This document shows, one piece after another, positions 1 through 5,250 of a stretch of DNA of 5,250 bases (within the stretch, counting starts at the first letter, position 1; each line of letters starts with the position of its first letter). Both the position numbers and the translations under genes were made by a program. The stretch spans positions 1-5,250 of the forward strand of contig DAOVSZ010000228.1 of NCBI GenBank assembly GCA_030627725.1, written 5' to 3'. The DNA is from Desulfobulbaceae bacterium (lineage in GTDB: Bacteria > Desulfobacterota > Desulfobulbia > Desulfobulbales > DAOVSZ01). The notes beneath the pieces are model-generated. The model had not been told where the DNA came from. It searched no databases and was given only the letters and a program-made list of their open reading frames with translations.

Positions 1-1689
1 CCCGTGAATCCCGATTTCCTTGCCGATGGCCCGGGCCGTTTCCTTATAATCTCCGGTGATCATGATCACCCGTATCCCTGCCTGTTTGGTGATCCTGATC
101 GATTCGACCACATCGGGCCGGGGCGGGTCTATCATTGCCTGTAGACCGACAAAGACGAGGCGCTCTTCTCTAAAATCTTTCTTTTTCGCGACATCTCGAT
201 AGGCAAAGGCGAGGACCCTGAGGGCGCTGGAGGCGTAGAGGTCATTTTGGGTCAGGATCTGCTCCCGAAATTCGGGCGTAAGCCCTACTGTATCATCTCC
301 GAGACGGACGTGGCTGCATTGCGCAAGCAATTCTCCGGGAGCGCCTTTGGTGTACATGCGGAGTTTCGCATCTTCTTCAACCAGGACGCTCATCAGTTTG
401 CGGTCCGAATCAAAGGGGATTTCGTCCATACGGGTATGAAACGTTTGTGCTCCGGCCTTTGCAGCGCTCACAAGAAGCGCCGCCTCTGTCGGGTCGCCGG
501 TTGTTTTCCAGCCGCCGCTGTCTTCATAAAACGATGCGTTGTTACAGACAAGCCCGGTTGCGAAAAGAAGAGGAGAAACCGGTTCTGAGAGAGCGCCCTG
601 CGGGTCGTAACCGCTGCCGCTGATTTCGGCCTCATTGGCAAGGGTCCAGGCGTGGCGGACGGTCATCTGGTTTTCAGTAAGCGTTCCTGTCTTGTCCGTG
701 CAGATAACATCACAGCTGCCAAGGGTCTCGACCGAAGAGAGTCGTCGCACCAGCGCCTTTTTTTTGAGCAGCCGTTTGACGCCGATGCTGAGCGCGATGG
801 TGACCACGGCAGGCAGCGCTGTCGGTACTGCGGCAACCGCCAGGCTGATAGCGATAAAGGCAAAGGCGATAAAGGATTCGGCCGTGATGCCGCTCGCCAG
901 GTATTCCTTGCCGAATGAGAGCAGGAAGATAAAGATGCAGATACCGATAATCACCGTGCCGAGTTTTTTGCCGAAGACATCAAGGCGTTTCTGCAACGGG
1001 GTCATCTCCTCTTCCGCTTCCTTAATCAATCGTGTAATCTTTCCTATCTCGGTCTGCATACCGGTGGCCACGATCACGGCCCGGCAGTTGCCGGTGACAG
1101 CTGCGGTTGATGAGAAGAGCATGTTTTTCCGGTCGCTGATCTGTTTTTCTTCGGTGAGAGGAATCGGTTCTTTTTCCGCCGGCACACTCTCTCCGGTAAG
1201 AGAAGCCTCTTCGACCTTCAGACGGACGCTTTCGATGATTCTGGCGTCAGCCGGAACGTTGTCCCCGGCCTCCATCCGGATGATATCGCCCGGGACCAGG
1301 TACATGGAATCCATGGTCTCAAGGATTCCGTTGCGCATCACCTTGGCCTTTATGGATGTCATCTTCTTGAGCGCTTCCAGGGAGCGATTGGCGGAAAGTT
1401 CCTGGAAAAAACCGATCAACGCGTTTGCCAGAAGGATGATGAGGATGATGATCGAATCCACATACTCGCCGATCAACAGCGAAAAGGCGACCGCAAAGAG
1501 AAGGATATAGATGATGAAGCTCTTGAACTGGTTGAGAAAGATAAGAAGGGGATTGACGCTTGATTTCGTCTCGAGCGTATTGTGGCCGAATTTCGTGATC
1601 CGTTTTGTTGCCTCCTCGGACGACAGACCGTTTTTGGAAGTTTTGAGGGATGAAAGGACGGTTTCTACCGGTTCTCTGTAATAGTCCAT
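1..1689 (-). CDS. P2-type cation-transporting ATPase, N-terminal 563 residues (3' end outside window)
   Basis: An integral inner-membrane pump that couples ATP hydrolysis to cation transport. The reading frame is open for 563 codons from an ATG at 1689 and runs off the left edge; relatives are usually about 850-920 residues, so the last helices and ion-site residues are missing. Visible parts in order: N-terminal cation-ATPase domain (about 1-55), helices M1-M2 (about 58-98), actuator domain with TGES at 165-168, helices M3-M4 (about 243-300), phosphorylation motif DKTGT with catalytic Asp332, GDPTE at 398-402, nucleotide-binding KGAP at 448-451, DPPR at 521-524 and TGD at 545-547. The layout is that of SERCA/PMR1-like P2 ATPases, not of heavy-metal P1B pumps (no CPC) or KdpB. 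The oddity is M4, which reads PTALP (289-293) where Ca2+ and Na+/K+ pumps have PEGL; the cation is therefore uncertain. The start is supported by AGGA (1696-1699) six bases upstream. The promoter would lie in the divergent gap shared with elyC. Confidence 0.95.
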   Translation of the reverse strand, partial: MDYYREPVETVLSSLKTSKNGLSSEEATKRITKFGHNTLETKSSVNPLLIFLNQFKSFIIYILLFAVAFSLLIGEYVDSIIILIILLANALIGFFQELSANRSLEALKKMTSIKAKVMRNGILETMDSMYLVPGDIIRMEAGDNVPADARIIESVRLKVEEASLTGESVPAEKEPIPLTEEKQISDRKNMLFSSTAAVTGNCRAVIVATGMQTEIGKITRLIKEAEEEMTPLQKRLDVFGKKLGTVIIGICIFIFLLSFGKEYLASGITAESFIAFAFIAISLAVAAVPTALPAVVTIALSIGVKRLLKKKALVRRLSSVETLGSCDVICTDKTGTLTENQMTVRHAWTLANEAEISGSGYDPQGALSEPVSPLLFATGLVCNNASFYEDSGGWKTTGDPTEAALLVSAAKAGAQTFHTRMDEIPFDSDRKLMSVLVEEDAKLRMYTKGAPGELLAQCSHVRLGDDTVGLTPEFREQILTQNDLYASSALRVLAFAYRDVAKKKDFREERLVFVGLQAMIDPPRPDVVESIRITKQAGIRVIMITGDYKETARAIGKEIGIHG

Positions 1690-1702
1690 GGATTATCCTA
1701 GG

Positions 1703-1733
1703 GCAGTCGCATGATTTAACGTGATTCGACTGC
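1703..1733. repeat. 7-bp perfect inverted repeat in the ATPase leader
   Basis: GCAGTCG (1703-1709) and CGACTGC (1727-1733) form a perfect 7-bp inverted repeat with a 17-base spacer. It sits just upstream of the AGGA ribosome binding site (1696-1699) of the ATPase. After one mismatch two further base pairs are possible. It could be an operator dyad with half-sites 24 bases apart centre to centre, or a stem-loop in the messenger near the start codon. Which of the two is inference. Confidence 0.5.
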
Positions 1734-1810
1734 GAACCACACGAAATACTCGAAAGAAAATTTTTTGTGTGTAGAGCGGGCGCTTAAAATGGTATAAAAA
1801 TTCCCAGGCT

Positions 1811-1835
1811 CCTTCGGTGTCAGGAAAACTGAAGG
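1811..1835. repeat. Imperfect 8-bp dyad next to the predicted ATPase promoter
   Basis: CCTTCGGT (1811-1818) and ACTGAAGG (1828-1835) pair over 8 positions, one a G-T wobble or mismatch, with a 9-base loop. It abuts the candidate minus-strand -10 box at 1837-1842 and straddles the likely transcription start near 1830. It could be a repressor site or a chance dyad. A run of five T on the minus strand (about 1796-1800) lies too far from the stem for a good terminator. Confidence 0.3.
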
Positions 1836-1836
1836 T

Positions 1837-1864
1837 ATTATATCGTAAAAAAGGATGAATTCAA
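1837..1864 (-). promoter_or_regulatory. Candidate sigma70-type promoter for the ATPase gene
   Basis: On the minus strand a perfect TATAAT (-10, bases 1842-1837) is preceded by TTGAAT (-35, bases 1864-1859; four of six match TTGACA) with a 16-base spacer. Transcription would start near 1830 and give a leader of about 140 bases before the ATPase ATG at 1689. This rests on the motif match alone. Confidence 0.45.
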
Positions 1865-1892
1865 CAGGAGTTCTCTCGTCTTGGTTGAAAAG

Positions 1893-1898
1893 TATAAT
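1893..1898 (+). promoter_or_regulatory. Candidate -10 box for elyC
   Basis: A perfect TATAAT lies 38 bases before the elyC start codon. No good -35 is present; the best at suitable spacing is TTCTCT (1871-1876), only three of six matches. Transcription would start near 1905, so the 7-bp repeat that follows would occupy almost the whole 5' leader. AT-rich gaps produce such boxes by chance, so confidence is limited. Confidence 0.35.
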
Positions 1899-1905
1899 TG
1901 TCAAG

Positions 1906-1933
1906 ACCCTGAACCCTAAACCCGGAACCTCTT
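1906..1933. repeat. Degenerate 7-bp tandem repeat, telomere-like (ACCCTAA type)
   Basis: Four consecutive heptamers: ACCCTGA (1906-1912), ACCCTAA (1913-1919), ACCCGGA (1920-1926) and a decayed ACCTCTT (1927-1933). The first three differ from each other at only one or two positions, all at heptamer positions 5 and 6. The array ends three bases before the elyC ATG, so it occupies the place where a ribosome binding site should be; GGA at 1924-1926 is the only weak candidate. A related heptamer run occurs at 4238-4258. Confidence 0.65.
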
Positions 1934-1936
1934 CTT

Positions 1937-2695
1937 ATGATATTCATGTTAAAAAAAATCATCACACCCTTTCTCATGCCTCTGCCTTTTAGCATAGTTG
2001 TGGCCCTTCTGGGACTTTTCCTCCTGTGCTTTACGAAAAGAGAGAGACTCGGAAAAATTCTAATCACTTTCGGGATTTTCTTGATCGCTTTTTTGGGGAT
2101 ATCACCGGTGGCAAACACGATACTGGGGCCTCTGGAGCGGACGCATCCATCGTATTTCGGAACTGACAGGGAGATCAGGTATGTGGTTGTGCTTGGTGGC
2201 GGGCATACTACGGATACCGCCCTGCCGCTCACAAGCCGGATAAGCCATGTTTCGTTGACGCGCCTGGTGGAAGGGATCCGTATATACAGAGATCATCGCA
2301 TGAGCAGGCTTGTTCTTTCCGGCTGGGGAGGCAAGGATCCGGTGACGAATGCGGCCATGATGGCAAGTGTCGCGCGTGCCATCGGGGTGCCGCCTGAAGA
2401 TATCATTGTCGAGCCGAATCCGAAAGACACCAAGGACGAAGCCCGGCTCATAAAAGAGATCGTGGGGAGATCCCCCTTTGTCCTTGTTACATCCGCCTCT
2501 CATATGACCCGGTCGATGCGTCTTTTCAAAAACCAGGGGCTTGATCCTGTCCCGGCGCCTACCGCACACCGTATCAAAAAGACCCCGAACAGCTTCCGCA
2601 GTTATGTCCCGAGCCCGTATAACCTCATCAAGAGCGAACGGGCGGTACACGAATACCTGGGGCTTGTCTGGGCAAGGCTCAGGGGGCAGATTTAG
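1937..2695 (+). CDS. elyC: ElyC-like envelope biogenesis protein, DUF218 (YdcF/SanA superfamily)
   Basis: A 252-residue inner-membrane protein with two hydrophobic helices near the N-terminus (about 14-33 and 40-57) and a DUF218 domain (about 82-235). Visible family features are VVVLGGG (83-89), the conserved KDTKDEA (163-169) and VTSASHMTRSM (184-194), then PAP and PSP segments near the C-terminus. Length and overall pattern match Escherichia coli ElyC (YcbC, about 259 residues), including the N-terminal LKK and MPLP segments, better than the shorter SanA or YdcF. In E. coli ElyC supports peptidoglycan assembly, with a proposed role in lipid-carrier metabolism; its exact reaction is not settled. 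The start at 1937 is chosen because it aligns with the ElyC N-terminus; an in-frame ATG at 1946 is possible and neither has a strong ribosome binding site. The gene stands alone, divergent from the ATPase and convergent with the cytochrome gene. Confidence 0.9.
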   Translation: MIFMLKKIITPFLMPLPFSIVVALLGLFLLCFTKRERLGKILITFGIFLIAFLGISPVANTILGPLERTHPSYFGTDREIRYVVVLGGGHTTDTALPLTSRISHVSLTRLVEGIRIYRDHRMSRLVLSGWGGKDPVTNAAMMASVARAIGVPPEDIIVEPNPKDTKDEARLIKEIVGRSPFVLVTSASHMTRSMRLFKNQGLDPVPAPTAHRIKKTPNSFRSYVPSPYNLIKSERAVHEYLGLVWARLRGQI

Positions 2696-2700
2696 CCCCC
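2682..2700 (+). terminator. GC-rich hairpin overlapping the elyC stop codon
   Basis: GGGGGC (2682-2687) and GCCCCC (2695-2700) form a perfect 6-bp GC stem with a 7-base loop; the TAG stop (2693-2695) lies in loop and stem. Downstream there is only a loose T-rich stretch (TCTTTTGTT, about 2713-2721), not an immediate T-run, so it is a weak intrinsic terminator at best. It sits in the 72-base gap between convergent genes and could also form in the opposite transcript. Confidence 0.4.
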
Positions 2701-2767
2701 CTCATTCCTGCATCTTTTGTTGGAATCGCGCTTTTTTTATTCCGGGTGGGGTGCTGCTGGACAGTTA

Positions 2768-4195
2768 CTATTCCGGTTCATCGTGACAGAGCGCACAGTC
2801 CTGAGTGATCGTTTCGCCGTCTTCATTCTCATGCTCTTCGTCGTGGCACCGCCAGCAGCCGTAGCCGTCATCCGCCCATTGATGCCCGAGGTGTTCTTTA
2901 TACGTGCCCCAGAACACCTTTGTCTCGGGCCAGACATTTCCCAGATATGCTTCGACGAGATACTCGCCGGCCCTTTTGATATCGTCGCCAAAGCGGGCAG
3001 GAAGATTCGGGTCCCGCTGCCTCAGAAGTTCGGTCAGGTCGCGGACCATGTTCTCCTTGGCCTCTTCGCGCGAGAGGTATTCTTTGGTAAGCACGTTCAG
3101 GCTGTCTTCCCGGATGCCTGGGATTTCGCCGTTGATCTTTTTGCTGACCAGACCGAAATCAACAACCTCCTCAGGCATATCGTAGATATGGGTGGGTCGG
3201 TTATGGCAGTCGATGCAGTCCATGACACGCCATTCGTGTTCTTCTCCCTCCTCCGCTTCAATATCATTTTTAACAAATTCGTCCTCGGTGCCGTCAGGCC
3301 GCTTGACCCTGACCTTGGCGATTTTGGTCCGTTCTCTATCAACAGCAAGGTAGCTTACCTCCACATCTTCACTGACATGCCAGTGGATTCCTTCGAACCT
3401 GTCTGTTTCAGGGTTATGCCCGCCGATATGTAAAGCAATCTCCTGAATTTGGGCTTCTTCCTGATTATCATTGCTGAAATGAGTAAATGTTTTCATCTTC
3501 TTGCCGTGGAATTTTTCAGGCCAGTGGCATTGCTCGCAAGTGTCCCGGGCCGGGCGCAACTCATGGACAGGGGCTGGGATCGGCCGGCTATAACTGTCGG
3601 TCACTACAGCCGCCACCTGGCGTAGTCCGGAGAGTTTGGCACGTACGAACCACTGGGCGCCGGGGCCGATATGACAGTCTACGCATGGGATCCGGGAGTG
3701 GGCTGAACGCTTGTAGGCGGTGTATTCCGGCTCCATCACCTGGTGACAGACCATGCCGCAGAAATAGGGCGAATCGGTAAAGTGATAGCCCTCATACCCG
3801 ACCACGGTAAGTATGGTTACATTGATTACGGTCAGAACAAGAATGCCGATCAGAACACTGCGATGTTTTTTATCACTTAAGTTGAGCTTGAGATGTTCCA
3901 TGTCAAGGCCGAACTGCAGCCACTGACGTCTCCTGAAGTAGGCTGCTATCGGGATCAGGACTAGGCCGAAGAGCATGCCTCCCGGCAGGACAAGATAGGT
4001 GGCGGCGCCCGCATAGGGATTTTCAAACAAGGCGGCGCCGGAAAGATCGGCGATAAGCCCGATAATCATCAGAGTTATGCTGATGGTGGTAATAGCCACC
4101 CCAAGTACGCCAAGAGGTGATCGCCATAATCCGCTTATTATATGCCCCCAGGCGCTTTTATGCTGTTCTGTTGGTTCATTGTCTTGTGTCTTCAT
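2768..4195 (-). CDS. NapC/NirT-family multihaem cytochrome c, ImcH-like, inner membrane
   Basis: A 475-residue membrane-anchored c-type cytochrome, probably passing electrons from the quinol pool to periplasmic carriers. Three hydrophobic helices (about 29-51, 64-87, 112-135) precede a periplasmic haem domain. Haem motifs: CGMVCH (146-151, three residues between the cysteines), CVDCH (171), CEQCH (220), CIDCH (327), CWRCH (447) and CALCH (467), so five standard CXXCH plus one CX3CH. The stretch from the first haem through PEYTAY to CVDCHIGPGA is NapC/NirT-like. NapC and NrfH are about 200 residues with one helix; this protein is more than twice that, with three helices and a haem-free segment of about 100 residues (225-326) between haems 3 and 4. 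That matches the general plan of Geobacter ImcH, which I recall as having three helices and seven haems, but one motif fewer is seen here. The tail is strongly acidic. A strong GAGGAG site (4205-4200) precedes the ATG. It follows cysK on the same strand by 75 bases. Confidence 0.92.
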   Translation of the reverse strand: MKTQDNEPTEQHKSAWGHIISGLWRSPLGVLGVAITTISITLMIIGLIADLSGAALFENPYAGAATYLVLPGGMLFGLVLIPIAAYFRRRQWLQFGLDMEHLKLNLSDKKHRSVLIGILVLTVINVTILTVVGYEGYHFTDSPYFCGMVCHQVMEPEYTAYKRSAHSRIPCVDCHIGPGAQWFVRAKLSGLRQVAAVVTDSYSRPIPAPVHELRPARDTCEQCHWPEKFHGKKMKTFTHFSNDNQEEAQIQEIALHIGGHNPETDRFEGIHWHVSEDVEVSYLAVDRERTKIAKVRVKRPDGTEDEFVKNDIEAEEGEEHEWRVMDCIDCHNRPTHIYDMPEEVVDFGLVSKKINGEIPGIREDSLNVLTKEYLSREEAKENMVRDLTELLRQRDPNLPARFGDDIKRAGEYLVEAYLGNVWPETKVFWGTYKEHLGHQWADDGYGCWRCHDEEHENEDGETITQDCALCHDEPE

Positions 4196-4211
4196 TTTTC
4201 TCCTCGTAAAT

Positions 4212-4225
4212 GGATATGACTATCC
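4212..4225. repeat. Small perfect hairpin upstream of the cytochrome ribosome binding site
   Basis: GGATA (4212-4216) and TATCC (4221-4225) form a perfect 5-bp stem with a 4-base loop. It lies six bases upstream (minus-strand sense) of the GAGGAG ribosome binding site of the cytochrome gene. It is short enough to be chance, but its place could influence translation or protect a processed 5' end. Confidence 0.3.
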
Positions 4226-4232
4226 GGGAGTG

Positions 4233-4258
4233 CTGAAAGCCTACAGCCTTCAGTCTAA
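4233..4258. repeat. Heptamer repeat forming a hairpin between cysK and the cytochrome gene
   Basis: Three consecutive degenerate heptamers, AGCCTAC (4238-4244), AGCCTTC (4245-4251) and AGTCTAA (4252-4258), resemble the ACCCTRA units at 1906-1926. Part of the array also pairs: CTGAAAGC (4233-4240) with GCCTTCAG (4246-4253), seven of eight positions, loop of five. On the minus strand the stem is not followed by a T-run, so it is not a standard terminator of cysK. It may be a processing or attenuation hairpin, or just a by-product of the repeat. Confidence 0.45.
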
Positions 4259-4270
4259 ATCCCTTATAAA

Positions 4271-5182
4271 TCATTCGGTACTCAGATATCGTTCACCTGT
4301 GCTTGGCAGGACAACGACAATGCTTTTGCCGGCACTCTCCTCTCGCAACGCAATCTGAAGGGCGGCGAAGGCAGCGGCTCCGGAAGAAATCCCACAGAGA
4401 AGCCCTTCCTTTTTTGCCAGTTGCCGGGCGGTCTCAAAGGCCTGATTATTGGTGACAGCTATCACCTCGTCGATGATCTCCCTGTTCAGGATCTCAGGGA
4501 CAAAACCTGCCCCAATCCCCTGGATCTTATGCGGTCCCGGGGCGCCGCCCGACAATACCTGTGAATCGGCAGGTTCCACGGCCACGGCACGAAAAGCGGG
4601 CTTCCTTTTTTTGATCACTTCCGCAACACCGGTTATGGTGCCGCCTGTTCCGACCCCGGCGACAAAGATATCAACGGCGCCGTTTGTATCGGCCCATATC
4701 TCTTCAGCTGTTGTCCGTCTGTGGATCTCCGGATTTGCCGGGTTGCTGAACTGGTTCGGCATATCGGCGTTTTTGGTCTCGGAAACAAGTTCGTGAGCCC
4801 TGGCAATAGTGCCTTTCATGCCCTGATCTCCCGGCGTGAGGATGAGTTCAGCCCCCATATGTTTCAGGAGGGCTCTTCTTTCAATGCTCATGGTCTCAGG
4901 CATGGTAAGAACCAGGCGGTATTTTCTGGCTGCACAGACAAAGGCAAGGGCGATTCCGGTATTGCCGCTGGTAGGTTCGATAATGACGGTATCCTGCTGT
5001 ATCCTGCCGTCTTTTTCCGCTGCATCGATCATGGCCGTGCCGATCCGGTCCTTAACCGAACCGAGCGGATTCTGAAATTCGATTTTGGCGTAAAGAAGGG
5101 CGTTGGTGTCTTTTCCGATCCAGTTCAATTTTACCAGGGGTGTTTTGCCGGTGACTTTTGTTATGTCCGGATAGAGTGCCAT
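4271..5182 (-). CDS. cysK: Cysteine synthase A (O-acetylserine sulfhydrylase), PLP-dependent
   Basis: A cytoplasmic enzyme that makes L-cysteine from O-acetylserine and sulfide. The 303-residue protein has the usual CysK length and all hallmarks: GKTPLVKLN near the N-terminus (12-20), the PLP Schiff-base lysine in NPLGSVKDR (Lys44), the substrate-binding TSGNTG loop (71-76), the phosphate-binding GTGGT (178-182), the GGAPGPHKIQGIGAGFVP segment (212-229), GISSGAA (264-270) and the C-terminal PSTGERYLST. There is no CBS-domain extension, which argues against cystathionine beta-synthase. The start at ATG 5182 is preferred because GGGAG (5195-5191) sits eight bases upstream; the frame stays open to a TTG at 5209, but that lacks a ribosome binding site and would add nine residues not typical of the family. 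No frameshift or missing catalytic residue is seen. The cytochrome gene follows on the same strand after 75 bases and may be co-transcribed. Confidence 0.95.
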   Translation of the reverse strand: MALYPDITKVTGKTPLVKLNWIGKDTNALLYAKIEFQNPLGSVKDRIGTAMIDAAEKDGRIQQDTVIIEPTSGNTGIALAFVCAARKYRLVLTMPETMSIERRALLKHMGAELILTPGDQGMKGTIARAHELVSETKNADMPNQFSNPANPEIHRRTTAEEIWADTNGAVDIFVAGVGTGGTITGVAEVIKKRKPAFRAVAVEPADSQVLSGGAPGPHKIQGIGAGFVPEILNREIIDEVIAVTNNQAFETARQLAKKEGLLCGISSGAAAFAALQIALREESAGKSIVVVLPSTGERYLSTE

Positions 5183-5250
5183 ATGAGTTTCTCCCTGGAG
5201 CTTCAACAATAATGTTACGTTAATTTAGGTTTTTTAAAAACGAGCCCTTA
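5183..5250 (-). promoter_or_regulatory. AT-rich 5' region of cysK with ribosome binding site
   Basis: This short upstream region, cut by the window edge, contains GGGAG (5195-5191) as the cysK ribosome binding site and an AT-rich stretch (about 5210-5240) where a promoter could lie. No clear -35/-10 pair, T-box or other riboswitch element can be recognised in the 68 bases available. Confidence 0.35.

Noticed and set aside
635..1510. Long plus-strand open frame (291 codons) opposite the ATPase gene
   Set aside because: It is antisense to a codon-by-codon verified P-type ATPase, has no recognisable domain, and is rich in Ser, Arg and Ile as expected of a shadow frame.
1906..1933. Reading the ACCCTAA-type array as a true telomere or a CRISPR repeat
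   Set aside because: Only three or four 7-base units lie between two ordinary genes; there is no replicon end, and no spacers or repeat of CRISPR length.
1861..2232. Minus-strand open frame of 123 codons covering the start of elyC and the heptamer array
   Set aside because: Its C-terminal part is only the translated heptamer repeat and the rest is antisense to elyC; no recognisable protein.
2102..2650. Minus-strand open frame of 182 codons within elyC
   Set aside because: Shadow of a confidently identified ElyC protein; no independent protein signature.
2717..3433. Plus-strand open frame of 238 codons downstream of elyC
   Set aside because: Nearly all of it is antisense to the cytochrome gene with its clear haem motifs; no family features and no ribosome binding site that stands out.
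5183..5209. TTG start giving a nine-residue N-terminal extension of CysK
   Set aside because: The ATG at 5182 has a well-placed GGGAG and gives the usual family N-terminus; the extension overlaps the ribosome binding site and has none of its own.
4721..5212. Plus-strand open frame of 163 codons opposite cysK
   Set aside because: Antisense to the intact cysteine synthase; composition and lack of motifs fit a shadow.
1..5250. A hidden new multi-gene defence or mobile system
   Set aside because: All four genes belong to well-known housekeeping, transport or respiratory families; no nuclease, recombinase, toxin-antitoxin pair or transposon end was seen on either strand.

Overview
The window holds four protein genes and short intergenic gaps. 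No rRNA, tRNA, CRISPR array, insertion sequence or phage gene is visible. GC content is close to half. The combination of a three-helix, multihaem NapC/NirT-type cytochrome c, a P2-type cation pump, an ElyC-type envelope protein and a cysteine synthase points to a Gram-negative bacterium with anaerobic or flexible respiration. Desulfobacterota/Desulfuromonadia or Nitrospirota would fit, but this is inferred from gene style and is not a firm assignment.

Layout: (1) bases 1-1689, minus strand, the first 563 residues of a P-type cation ATPase that runs off the left edge. (2) Bases 1690-1936, a 247-base divergent intergenic region with a candidate ATPase promoter, two dyads, a candidate elyC -10 box and a degenerate 7-bp tandem repeat. 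(3) Bases 1937-2695, plus strand, an ElyC/DUF218 envelope protein with a GC-rich hairpin across its stop codon. (4) Bases 2768-4195, minus strand, an inner-membrane multihaem cytochrome c resembling ImcH, convergent with elyC. (5) Bases 4196-4270, a 75-base gap with two small hairpins, one built from another 7-bp repeat. (6) Bases 4271-5182, minus strand, cysteine synthase A (cysK), followed on its 5' side by a short AT-rich leader to the window edge.

How the genes work together: cysK and the cytochrome gene lie in the same direction 75 bases apart and could be co-transcribed, with the hairpins as processing or attenuation sites. No direct biochemical link is evident. The ATPase and elyC are divergent and look like independent housekeeping or envelope functions. 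I see no convincing undescribed multi-gene system. The points most worth a second look are the altered transmembrane-4 ion-site motif of the ATPase (PTALP where PEGLP is usual), the CX3CH first haem motif in the cytochrome, and matching degenerate heptamer repeats in two separate intergenic gaps.
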